Shown here: positions 1 to 6,962 of the stretch, one piece after another
How positions within the stretch are numbered: position 1 is the first letter of the stretch
Layout: the number at the start of each line of letters is the position of its first letter
Assembly (NCBI GenBank): GCA_964570005.1
Contig: CAZMWE010000032.1
Coordinates: 1 to 12,725 of the forward strand
Reading direction: 5' to 3'
From: JAJZCD01 sp964570005
GTDB taxonomy: Bacteria > Patescibacteriota > Saccharimonadia > Saccharimonadales > UBA4665
Length of the DNA stretch: 12,725 nucleotides
Program-made: the position numbers and the translations under genes
Notes under the pieces: generated by a model
Told to the model about the DNA's origin: nothing
Database searches by the model: none
Seen by the model: only the letters and a program-made list of their open reading frames with translations

Positions 1-34
1 AAGCCAACGCTCTATCCAGCTGAGCTACAGGTGC
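1..34 (-). tRNA. tRNA 5' half, probably tRNA-Arg (partial)
   Basis: Read on the minus strand from 34 to 1 this is a clean tRNA 5' half: 7-nt acceptor strand GCACCTG, TA, D-stem GCTC, D-loop AGCTGGATA, GAGC, G, the 5' anticodon-stem strand TTGGC and the two loop bases TT (positions 32-33). The window ends exactly before the anticodon, so identity cannot be read. The overall look and the A at position 20 resemble bacterial tRNA-Arg, which is a guess from similarity. Confidence 0.85.
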
Positions 35-53
35 TAAACCGTTGCGAACAACA

Positions 54-68
54 GGGGTAATTTTAGCA
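54..68 (-). promoter_or_regulatory. Extended -10 promoter for the partial tRNA
   Basis: On the minus strand, TGC followed by TAAAAT (60-65) and then T and ACCCC (54-58) lies about 20 bases upstream of the tRNA start at 34. The same TGC-TAWAMT-ACCCC module precedes both tRNA-Ser genes (7775-7789 and 9406-9419). No convincing -35 box is visible, as is common when the -10 is extended. Confidence 0.5.
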
Positions 69-105
69 TATAGCTACATAAAATGCCAGAGGTCGTCAGG
101 TCTTA

Positions 106-111
106 TATAAT
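106..111 (+). promoter_or_regulatory. TATAAT -10 box placed for a leaderless start at 119
   Basis: A perfect TATAAT is followed by 7 bases and then ATG at 119, so transcription would begin at or next to the start codon. It overlaps the alternative ATG at 110 and lies downstream of the ATG at 83, which argues against both of those starts. No good -35 hexamer is seen at 16-18 bases. Confidence 0.45.
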
Positions 112-118
112 GAGGTGT

Positions 119-1684
119 ATGCAGCTGGGCAAAATTGAGTGGTGGCGCGCGAAAGAGCGTGTCATAGTATATACGTTGGGCGTAGGCCTGGTGAGCATTT
201 GGACACTACTGCGGTTTTTTACGCAACGGACGATTTTTGATCTGGTAAGCCAGCAGGTGATTGCGCACCAATGGTTGCATAACAGCATAAGTACGGCCCA
301 TATGGGACAGACGGCGTACGTGCCAAAGATGTTGCTTTTGTACACGCCGCTTGACGTATTACCGGGGTCGCCCCGGCTTAAGTTGCTACTGCTAACCCTC
401 GCCATAAATATCGCTACCTTCGTGTGCATCGGGTTGTTGCTGGAGCGGCTGCTGCGGCAGTACGGTGTGCGGATCGGCTGGATGTTTTATGCGACGTTGC
501 TGTGGTTAAGCGTGATTGCCGGGTCGGTGTTTTGGATAGAGTTTGCCAATTCACGCAACCTAGAAGTAGCTGGCGGCGTGCTGCTTTTACTGATCGGCAT
601 ACGCTACGTAGAGCGGCCCAGCCGCAAGCTTGCCATCGGCATCGCGGCTTTTGGCGGTTTGCTGTTCTTTGGAGATCCGCTGCAGGTCTATATGACGGGA
701 ATACCGCTCATATTATACGCTGGCAGCTTGGCGTTGGCACGCAAGACAGACAGGCGTGGCACTGCCATACTATGTGGGCTGATCGCCTTGGCGTGGGTTA
801 CTTCACGACTGCTGTTTGCGGCCACCGGTAGCTGGCTGCACCTGACGTTTACCGCAACTGGGGCCGCACCCATACCACACTTGTCGGCGGCATGGCTGGA
901 ACAGAGCATAGTCGGTGCAGCGAAAGCAACGCTCAGCCTGCTGGCCGGGGCGGCCGACGCAGGGCGGTTGCGCGAAGCCGCGAACCTTACGTTGTTAGCA
1001 TGTGGCGTTCTGGCGCTTGTATATGCCGGCATTCGCAAATGGCTACCGCACAAGTTATTGCTTATGGCGGGCTTTATCTGGGTCATAAACCTATTGGTTT
1101 ACATTGTCAGCGGACAGGCAGTGCAGGGGGCAGCAACATCGCGTTATCTTATTATGACTGTGCCGGCTCTAGCGCTTGTCCTCAGCGCCCTACGCGTACC
1201 AAAGGCCGCCGTCAGACCTGCAGCGATAGCAGTAGTCGCCGCTCTCATGTTAAATACCGTAACCCTTGCTGGCACGCTGGACACGCACTGGGACACTACG
1301 TTTCCGGCAGACGAACATATCGCCAGTACCTACCGCTACATTCAAAAGCATCCGGCCACACATGTATACGCCAGCCTGGACACGGGGATGGCAATTCAGT
1401 ATTACCAGAGACTGTCGGCCGACAAAGCCTTGCCTATGGGCTGCTTAAATGGCCGGCTGGTACGGACTTACTTTTCGATGGATCAGGCCTTTTCTGCTGA
1501 TGCGGCAGACGCACGGGCAACTGCTGCCATCGTATTCGACAACGCGGCTATCAGTAATACGCCCAACATTTGTACCCCCGTATCGGTCCAGGGCCAGTTT
1601 GGCATGCCTACATCCGTTGACCATCTGGACGACGGTAGTGTGGTACTGCGCTACCCACAGTCAGCTCTACAATTAGCTGGTTAG
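119..1684 (+). CDS. Polytopic membrane protein, GT-C glycosyltransferase-like, without deacetylase domain
   Basis: About 521 aa from the ATG at 119 (533 aa if ATG 83 is used; 119 is preferred because a TATAAT box sits at 106-111). There are roughly ten hydrophobic spans over residues 15-385, then a soluble C-terminal part of about 130 aa. The N-terminus is basic (KIEWWRAKER) and so probably cytoplasmic, followed by one helix and a long first outer loop, a layout usual for GT-C glycosyltransferases. It looks like a paralogue of the first 580 residues of the protein at 1686-4304: both have RNLE (here about residues 146-149), a following basic loop, a D-(P/K)-L stretch and a (A/S)RYL segment before the last helices. 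It lacks the PIG-L domain. It stands alone on the plus strand and converges with that paralogue with one base between stops and no visible terminator. Sugar donor and acceptor cannot be told. Confidence 0.75.
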   Translation: MQLGKIEWWRAKERVIVYTLGVGLVSIWTLLRFFTQRTIFDLVSQQVIAHQWLHNSISTAHMGQTAYVPKMLLLYTPLDVLPGSPRLKLLLLTLAINIATFVCIGLLLERLLRQYGVRIGWMFYATLLWLSVIAGSVFWIEFANSRNLEVAGGVLLLLIGIRYVERPSRKLAIGIAAFGGLLFFGDPLQVYMTGIPLILYAGSLALARKTDRRGTAILCGLIALAWVTSRLLFAATGSWLHLTFTATGAAPIPHLSAAWLEQSIVGAAKATLSLLAGAADAGRLREAANLTLLACGVLALVYAGIRKWLPHKLLLMAGFIWVINLLVYIVSGQAVQGAATSRYLIMTVPALALVLSALRVPKAAVRPAAIAVVAALMLNTVTLAGTLDTHWDTTFPADEHIASTYRYIQKHPATHVYASLDTGMAIQYYQRLSADKALPMGCLNGRLVRTYFSMDQAFSADAADARATAAIVFDNAAISNTPNICTPVSVQGQFGMPTSVDHLDDGSVVLRYPQSALQLAG

Positions 1685-1685
1685 A

Positions 1686-4304
1686 CTACCGGGTGTATTG
1701 ACGTTCGAGATACAACCCATAGGTCGTGGTTTGGCACGCTGCCACCGTGGTACATACGCCGCCATCGAACTGGCCATATGCGAAAAAGGCGGCCCGCTTT
1801 TCGGCCAGATCGGCACCGGACACGTTTGCCGGATACGCCTGGATCGGATAGCCTATGTAGCGCTTGAGCGGTGTGACGACCTGCCCGAGGAACTCCTCCT
1901 GGTCATACGCGGTGGCGGCAGCTAGAGTGAACTTGCTGGTGGTGGTATGGTCGGAGTGGTCGGGGTCCGGCACGCCAGTCAGATCGGCCTGGGTGTGGAT
2001 TTCAGACGGCCGATAGAGCTCCATAAGCTGCACGAGCGCCTTGACCAGCTGGGTCGCCGTATACGACGACTGACCGTCGACTGTTTGTATGCTGGCAATG
2101 GCTCCGCTTTGTAGTTTGGCGAGACTTTTGTAGTCGGACATCGGGAACCCCCGGCCATCAATATAACCGTCGGGCAAATTCATAAATATTAGTGAGACCC
2201 TCTGATTACCGCTCGGATTTGCTACGGTGATGTACTCGTTATCGGTAAGTTTGACCGTACGCTGCACCCAGACGCTCCGGGTACCGATCATAGTGTTGTA
2301 GGCGGCTTCAGCGCCAAGTTGGCGGCTCAACCAGTACGGGCGTCCCTGGCCGTCATTGCCAGCCGTTAAAAAGACTGTGTGGACACAATCGCCAGCCTGA
2401 ATTTCATGCTGCAAGTCAGGATTTAAAAACAGTAGATCGTCGTCCTGGTGCGCCACCACGTTCATGACTGTCGGACGGCCCAGGCAGTTAGCATTGGGTA
2501 GCTGGTCAAGTGGGATAGGCAGCACGGTTGAGGCTTGTACCGTATGGACCGGCGGCGGCAACGGATCAGGGTGACTGCCGCGGTCATAGAACAGGATCAT
2601 TTCAGACGGGTTGCCGAGCTTACCGGCAATAAGCTGCGTAGCGTTAGGTCGGCCGTACGCCGCTACCACCTGATCGACCGTACAATTAGGGAACGTGGTA
2701 AGACTGCCACTCAACGTCAGAAGATAAGCAAAGTTCGTCCTGCGCAAGTCTGGCTGCCAGTCCGTGCTCGTCAACACCGTCTGTGGTTGCGTACAAGTGG
2801 TGAGCGGCATGACATTCATGCTACCGCGCATGGCCAGTTTTATCGGCAGCACGCGCCAGTAATCACCCACGAGCAACTTGACTTTGTGCTGCCGCAAGAC
2901 GGTCGCGACATGGGTGTTACGCTTATCGATACTGCTGAGCGCCGCAGTCTGATGATCGGAAATACGTATGGAGGTAGCTGCCGCGATCACGATAGCGGTT
3001 GCCAGCACACAACCGATTGACAGCAGGACAACCGGCCGTTCCACCAAACAGCGGCGCAGCTCCACACTGACGCCAACAGCGAGCGCAAACAGACCGACAG
3101 TAAGATAGCGTGCATCAACGGCGTAGTAGTGATTGGTTACTATAAAGACGCCGTAAGCTGCAACCGTTGACCAAATGAGTCCCAACGCCAGCAGACTAGC
3201 AACAGATGGTGTCACACGCGGCTTCTTTTGCGGTCGCCGCCAGGCGATACGCCACGCCAGCAGCACGGCGTAGAGCAAAGTCACGGCAGCCACAACGTAA
3301 GCCGGGCCGCTCAAACTCCACAGCCGGCGCTCCAGGTTGTGCGGTAGTTGACGCAATACCAGGTTATCGTACACCGGATTAGCGCCCGCGTTAGTGAATA
3401 AGCCGAGGATGCTGTAGGCAATGCCAAGTGCTATATTCTGCGCTCCCGAAACCAGACTGTAGGGGGAAGCAGAGTTACTGTTGACGATGTGAGTAATGTG
3501 CGTGGCCGATAGACTGGCTAGGATAACGGCGGCACCGGCGGCGGCCACCAGGCTACCAATCAACCAATACACCGCGAATGTCGCGAATTTCCAGGCCCGC
3601 AGGCCAGCGTACATTAGCAGGGCGAGCAGCGCGCCACCCAAAGACAGGCTCAAAAACAGTTTGTCGCTGGCAACCAGCACGGTCAGCAACGCCGTGGCAG
3701 CCACAAAACTCCACGTCCGCAGACGCTGAGCGCGAGCAAACATCACTAAAGCCGCCAGATACACCGCATACTCAAGGTTGCGGGTGGTAAGCATCGCCAT
3801 ATTCACCGGCAGCAGACCGCCGGCGTATGGCTGCGCTGGTACAAGCAGTAGAGCCAGGCTCAACCCCAGGCAGATCGTACCAAACGTCAGCGGCCGCCGA
3901 TCAATTTTATAGAGTACGACTACTAATGTGGCTATCGTCACGATGACGACCATCACCGTGGCCACCAACAGATGGAATGAGGTCACGCCAAACACGCCGA
4001 TCAGCCAGAAAACCGGCCATTTGAGCAACATGGTGTGCGCACCCGGAAAGGCTGCGCCGTGAAACGTTTTTAGATTGGATAGTAGGTACGGGTCGGACAG
4101 CTGGTCGGCATTATGTGACTGCAGGCGCGCGCCCAGCAGCGCCCACAGCACGGTTGTAGCCAGCAGCACCAGCACGGCAAACATGGCATACGCCACACGA
4201 AACTCCCGGAAATGTGCCGCGCGTACCAACACTTTCTGCGTACCACGCCACAGTTTTCTTCCCAGCAACGCCGCCGGGATTGGTTCTTCGGGGGATGTAA
4301 TCAA
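1686..4304 (-). CDS. GT-C-like polytopic membrane protein fused to a C-terminal PIG-L (LmbE/CE14) deacetylase domain
   Basis: 872 aa. Residues 1-37 are basic; about 13 membrane segments run from 38 to 444; a soluble region covers 450-575; a proline-rich linker (HPDPLPPP, about 578-585) leads to a PIG-L domain at about 610-872. The PIG-L signature is AHQDDD at 618-623, matching the family's AHPDDE metal/catalytic motif with Q for P and D for E. The second motif, PDHSDH (781-786), supplies the third metal-ligand His. PIG-L enzymes remove N-acetyl groups from GlcNAc-type sugars. Arg/Lys-rich loops (KIDRR, RAQRLR, RIAWRRPQKK, RRCLVERP) alternate so that the end of the last helix, and thus the deacetylase, should lie outside the membrane. 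The start is TTG, overlapping the TGA of the GtrA gene by 4 bases, with GAGGA 9 bases upstream; there is an in-frame stop just before it. It is the last gene of the GT2-GtrA operon. The GT-C role is inferred from topology and context; the deacetylase call is firm. Confidence 0.88.
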   Translation of the reverse strand: MITSPEEPIPAALLGRKLWRGTQKVLVRAAHFREFRVAYAMFAVLVLLATTVLWALLGARLQSHNADQLSDPYLLSNLKTFHGAAFPGAHTMLLKWPVFWLIGVFGVTSFHLLVATVMVVIVTIATLVVVLYKIDRRPLTFGTICLGLSLALLLVPAQPYAGGLLPVNMAMLTTRNLEYAVYLAALVMFARAQRLRTWSFVAATALLTVLVASDKLFLSLSLGGALLALLMYAGLRAWKFATFAVYWLIGSLVAAAGAAVILASLSATHITHIVNSNSASPYSLVSGAQNIALGIAYSILGLFTNAGANPVYDNLVLRQLPHNLERRLWSLSGPAYVVAAVTLLYAVLLAWRIAWRRPQKKPRVTPSVASLLALGLIWSTVAAYGVFIVTNHYYAVDARYLTVGLFALAVGVSVELRRCLVERPVVLLSIGCVLATAIVIAAATSIRISDHQTAALSSIDKRNTHVATVLRQHKVKLLVGDYWRVLPIKLAMRGSMNVMPLTTCTQPQTVLTSTDWQPDLRRTNFAYLLTLSGSLTTFPNCTVDQVVAAYGRPNATQLIAGKLGNPSEMILFYDRGSHPDPLPPPVHTVQASTVLPIPLDQLPNANCLGRPTVMNVVAHQDDDLLFLNPDLQHEIQAGDCVHTVFLTAGNDGQGRPYWLSRQLGAEAAYNTMIGTRSVWVQRTVKLTDNEYITVANPSGNQRVSLIFMNLPDGYIDGRGFPMSDYKSLAKLQSGAIASIQTVDGQSSYTATQLVKALVQLMELYRPSEIHTQADLTGVPDPDHSDHTTTSKFTLAAATAYDQEEFLGQVVTPLKRYIGYPIQAYPANVSGADLAEKRAAFFAYGQFDGGVCTTVAACQTTTYGLYLERQYTR

Positions 4305-4717
4305 CCTAGCAGTTCCTCAGCACCGGTTTTGAAAATACGGGTCTTATACAGATAAAAATTCCAGATGGTGGTAATCGCCAGGGCAATAGTTCGCGTAACC
4401 ACTGCGGGCAGGTGGTGCTGCAGCAATTTAGTAACTACTACCGAGAACGCCAGATTCCAGACAATGAGCAGGGCAGTGGCAATCATTTGCGGGATCAGTA
4501 CTTTGTGATGCATGCGCTTATCACCGAAAGTCACCAGCTTTTGCATAAAAAAGGATAGGGTCGTACCCAAGCAATACGCAACCGCGACCGCCCACACGGC
4601 GCTGGCACCCAAAGACTGCACATCCACGATGACGGCCAGCTCGAACAGATATACACTGCCGCCGACAATCAGGTAGCGGTAACCGGGTTTTTGGAGTAGT
4701 TCACGTATATTTTTCAC
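4301..4717 (-). CDS. GtrA-family membrane protein (polyprenyl-linked sugar flippase candidate)
   Basis: 138 aa with four hydrophobic spans at about 15-33, 38-58, 74-94 and 104-124, the size and topology of the GtrA/DPMS_TM family. Family-like features are RYLIVGG near the N-terminus, LSFFMQKLVTF after the second span, and TTIWNFYLYKTRIF at the end. GtrA proteins are thought to flip polyprenyl-phosphate sugars made by a GtrB-type transferase, or to assist such enzymes. The start is GTG at 4717, overlapping the GT2 stop as GTGA, with GAGG at 4724-4727 six bases upstream. The stop overlaps the TTG of the next gene. Both overlaps imply translational coupling in a GT2-GtrA-GT-C/PIG-L operon. Confidence 0.9.
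   Translation of the reverse strand: MKNIRELLQKPGYRYLIVGGSVYLFELAVIVDVQSLGASAVWAVAVAYCLGTTLSFFMQKLVTFGDKRMHHKVLIPQMIATALLIVWNLAFSVVVTKLLQHHLPAVVTRTIALAITTIWNFYLYKTRIFKTGAEELLG
4314..4318 (-). promoter_or_regulatory. Ribosome binding site deciding the TTG start at 4304
   Basis: GAGGA on the minus strand lies 9 bases before TTG at 4304, inside the end of the GtrA gene. An in-frame TGA a few codons upstream and no ATG until residue 41 make this TTG the natural start, coupled to termination of the preceding gene. Confidence 0.65.
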
Positions 4718-5670
4718 GACCAGCCTCTAGAATTTGCTTCGTCCACGACATAGAGCGGGCGATTCTGCGTTTCGGTATGTATGTGTGATAAATATAACCC
4801 GATAATGCCCTGTGATACCAGTAGTATCCCAATCAGCCACAAAACCATCACGATCAAATACGCGCTGCCCGTAGCATGTAGGTGCAGTGGGTCGCGCAGC
4901 ACCCAGTCAACCAGCATGCCCAGACCCAGCAGGGTCGCCAGCGGTAAAACGACTACACCGATATACGCCGTTATGTATAGCGGTGAAATGCTAAGCGAGA
5001 TAGCGCTGTCGATTGCCAGGCTGAACAGCTTGCGGTAGGAGTAGGTAGGCTGGCCGGCGTGACGGGGAGCTTCGGTATAACCAATATACTCTTGATTGTA
5101 GCCTAGCCAGTCTATCAGGCCGCGACTGATGCGCCGATGCTCGGTCAGGCGGCAAAAATCCTGTTGGACCGCACGGTCGATCAAACGAAAGTCGCTAGCT
5201 TCCAGCTCGACTGACGCGCCCGTGACTCGCCGAAACAAACCATAAAAAAGATTGGCGCTCAGCTGCTTCCAGAATCCGGCGTGGCGATTGGCGCGCCGCC
5301 CCACCACCACTTTTGCGCCTTGCCGCCAGCGAGCCACAAATTCAGGAATAAGTTTTACCGGATGCTGGCCGTCGGCGTCAATCATCAGCACAGCCTGGCC
5401 GTGCGCCCGGTGCAGCCCGGCCGTCACAGCCAGTTCTTTACCGAAGTTACGAGTGAGACTCAGTACGCGTACCGAGCTATCGGTTTGGTGTAGACCGGCC
5501 AGCACTCTGGCGGTATCGTCAACACTACCGTCATTCACAAATATGATCTCGTAGGACAGTTTCAGGCTTTCCAGGATCGGTGTGAGTGATGCATACAAAT
5601 GAGGCAGACTGGCCGCTTCATTGTACGCGGGTACCACAACCGAGAGGACAGGACCACTTGGTGTATTCAT
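4714..5670 (-). CDS. Polyprenyl-phosphate glycosyltransferase, GT2 (DPM1/GtrB-like)
   Basis: 318 aa from the ATG at 5670. The GT-A fold begins at once (VLSVVVPAYNEA, residues 8-19). Nucleotide-sugar motifs follow: NDGS at 46-49 and DADGQ at 98-102, the metal-binding DxD region. DFRLIDR (160-166), a basic patch (LTEHRRISRG) and two C-terminal membrane helices (about 228-252 and 272-295) are typical of the GtrB/bactoprenyl-glucosyltransferase branch. These enzymes move a sugar from UDP- or GDP-sugar to undecaprenyl phosphate on the inner membrane face. A longer frame opens upstream to 5778, but it would overlap the LANTG gene by 80 bases and its extra residues are not GT2-like. No strong ribosome binding site is seen; TATACT lies 11 bases upstream, so it may have its own promoter with a very short leader. 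It lies 28 bases after the LANTG gene and is coupled to the GtrA gene. The sugar is unknown; the downstream deacetylase hints at an N-acetylated hexose. Confidence 0.92.
   Translation of the reverse strand: MNTPSGPVLSVVVPAYNEAASLPHLYASLTPILESLKLSYEIIFVNDGSVDDTARVLAGLHQTDSSVRVLSLTRNFGKELAVTAGLHRAHGQAVLMIDADGQHPVKLIPEFVARWRQGAKVVVGRRANRHAGFWKQLSANLFYGLFRRVTGASVELEASDFRLIDRAVQQDFCRLTEHRRISRGLIDWLGYNQEYIGYTEAPRHAGQPTYSYRKLFSLAIDSAISLSISPLYITAYIGVVVLPLATLLGLGMLVDWVLRDPLHLHATGSAYLIVMVLWLIGILLVSQGIIGLYLSHIHTETQNRPLYVVDEANSRGWS
4724..4727 (-). promoter_or_regulatory. Ribosome binding site for the GTG start at 4717
   Basis: GAGG on the minus strand stands six bases before GTG at 4717, inside the last codons of the GT2 gene. 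It supports GTG as the start of the GtrA gene and coupling to the upstream cistron. Confidence 0.6.
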
Positions 5671-5698
5671 TGCTTTGTTCAAGTATAGCAGTTTCGGG

Positions 5699-6202
5699 TT
5701 AGTTGTCGCCGGAGCGAGCCAACTTTTTGCCCAGTCGGACGTAGTAGACCATGCTGCCGACCATGGTGGCCGCGGCAAACGGGATCAGCACGTCGCCGGC
5801 ACCCGTGTTCGCTAGTGCAGGTGGTGTCTGCGTGGACGAGGATGAATTACTGGAGCCACTGCTTGTTGTTGACGTTGTGCCGGTACCTGCTGCAGGCGTA
5901 GTGGATGCCGTGCCGTCACTGGAATTGCTGGTGCCGCTCCCGCTGGTGCTGGTACCGTTTGAGCTCTTCGAGCTGTTTGTGTTGTTTGCAGATTGGCCAC
6001 TAGTACTCCCAGAGGAGTGCTTGGGAGTTTGCGAAGGCTGCGACTGCGAAGCCTTACTATTAAGATCGTTGGTATGGTGAGTTGTATTGTCTTTGCGGAA
6101 AAACACTACCCAGACCACGGCCCAGGCGACTGCCACGATAATGACAAACCACAGCACGATCCACACTATCCGGCGAAATACTGGTTCTTCATTCTCATAC
6201 AT
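5699..6202 (-). CDS. Ser/Thr-rich surface protein with N-terminal membrane anchor and C-terminal LANTG sorting-like signal
   Basis: 167 aa. A short polar start (residues 1-11), a membrane helix (12-35) and RKD are followed by a low-complexity Ser/Thr/Asn/Gly stretch at about 40-126. PPALANTGAGD (LANTG at 130-134), a second hydrophobic span (138-155) and a basic tail (RLGKKLAR) complete it. The end has the three-part layout of sortase substrates; LAxTG is the class E version. Saccharibacteria carry many proteins ending this way, so whether a sortase cuts it here is open. ATG 6202 is preferred because AGGAGG lies at 6214-6219 upstream of it, whereas a GTG start at 6226 would put that site inside the gene. 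It has its own promoter region (6203-6297) and is followed after 28 bases by the GT2 gene. The mucin-like stretch next to a glycosylation cassette makes it a possible acceptor, which is inference. Confidence 0.8.
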   Translation of the reverse strand: MYENEEPVFRRIVWIVLWFVIIVAVAWAVVWVVFFRKDNTTHHTNDLNSKASQSQPSQTPKHSSGSTSGQSANNTNSSKSSNGTSTSGSGTSNSSDGTASTTPAAGTGTTSTTSSGSSNSSSSTQTPPALANTGAGDVLIPFAAATMVGSMVYYVRLGKKLARSGDN

Positions 6203-6213
6203 AACAAATAAAA

Positions 6214-6219
6214 CCTCCT
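6214..6219 (-). promoter_or_regulatory. Strong Shine-Dalgarno AGGAGG setting the start at 6202
   Basis: A full AGGAGG on the minus strand lies 11 bases before ATG 6202. It is the best Shine-Dalgarno in the window and would fall inside the gene if GTG 6226 were the start. Confidence 0.7.
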
Positions 6220-6240
6220 GGGTCACATCGGGCTTAACTT

Positions 6241-6246
6241 ATTATA
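6241..6246 (-). promoter_or_regulatory. TATAAT -10 box upstream of the LANTG gene
   Basis: TATAAT on the minus strand, within the near-palindrome ATTATATAAT (6241-6250), would place the transcript start near 6234 and give a leader of about 30 bases containing AGGAGG. No clear -35 box is present. The rest of the 95-base gap (6203-6297) shows nothing else I can name. Confidence 0.45.
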
Positions 6247-6297
6247 TAATAGTGCACTTTTGGCGAATATGCAAAATAGCGGTATAGACGCAGCGAA

Positions 6298-6951
6298 CTA
6301 ATTGAGGATGTTGACCGCCCGCGCGGCCACCAGTGCCACGACTGTCAGAGAGATAACGGATTGCCCCAGCATCAGCATTTTTGCCCGGCGACTCAAGGGG
6401 AGAGTGTCCGTGGGGCTGAAAGCGGTCGCGTTAGTACTCGAGACATACAGATAATCGATAGAAGTGGGATGCCAGCTCTGCAAGCCTGAGATGCTGCTCT
6501 GCGGAAACAGGAAGTCACGCTCCGCATCACCAGCCGCCCGCCGGTGACCGGGTCCGCCAGCGTCCATTTCCCAATACAGCAGCGCGAATACGATGATATT
6601 CGTAAGATAAATATTAACTGCGGTGAGGATAAGTTCGCGTCCATTGCTGATGCGACCCTGTTGTAAGAGCTGCCCGGCGACCCTTGTGAGCGCATAGACA
6701 TTACCCAGGGCAATTGCCGCCAGCAGCAGCACAACGTTAATCCGACGTTTGAGCGACCGGAACACCTTTTCTTGTGGCGTCGTTGCCAGCAGCAGCAAGG
6801 CCAGCAGCACCTCCAATGCAGGCAGCAGCCAGCGGCCACCGAACACAAAATGATCGGGCAGTACCAGCTGCAATACAATGACCGCCAGCACGATAAGCTC
6901 CACATGCCACACCGGATCGCGGTTATGGTGTTTGTTACGCAGTAGCGGCAT
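6298..6951 (-). CDS. Uncharacterised five-span integral membrane protein with TNATAFSPTD motif
   Basis: 217 aa with hydrophobic spans at about 17-35, 41-57, 71-89, 106-127 and 194-214. Conserved-looking blocks are YWEMDAGGPG (126-135), DFLFPQ (146-151), and the run from W160 through IDYLYVSSTNATAFSPTD to PLSRRAKMLM, then QS and a last helix ending ARAVNIL. I have met this block in uncharacterised integral membrane proteins of several bacterial phyla. A re-entrant segment before a final helix recalls two-TM ion channels, but no selectivity-filter sequence (TVGYG) is present, so I do not call a channel. It begins 11 bases after the stop of the 249-aa gene with no Shine-Dalgarno, suggesting co-transcription. 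Function unknown. Confidence 0.75.
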   Translation of the reverse strand: MPLLRNKHHNRDPVWHVELIVLAVIVLQLVLPDHFVFGGRWLLPALEVLLALLLLATTPQEKVFRSLKRRINVVLLLAAIALGNVYALTRVAGQLLQQGRISNGRELILTAVNIYLTNIIVFALLYWEMDAGGPGHRRAAGDAERDFLFPQSSISGLQSWHPTSIDYLYVSSTNATAFSPTDTLPLSRRAKMLMLGQSVISLTVVALVAARAVNILN

Positions 6952-6962
6952 AGGTCAGTATT

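Noticed and set aside
892..1500. Plus-strand 202-aa frame
   Set aside because: It is an alternative frame inside the 521-aa membrane protein, Cys/Arg/Ser-rich with no domain; the membrane protein has far better composition.
5671..5778. N-terminal extension of the GT2 gene to 5778
   Set aside because: It would overlap the LANTG gene, and the extra residues (ending in a linker-like stretch) are not part of the GT2 fold, which begins right after ATG 5670.
5751..6080. Plus-strand 109-aa frame rich in Val, Leu and Glu
   Set aside because: It is the antisense of the Ser/Thr-rich repeat region of the LANTG gene; low complexity keeps the frame open and no ribosome binding site fits.
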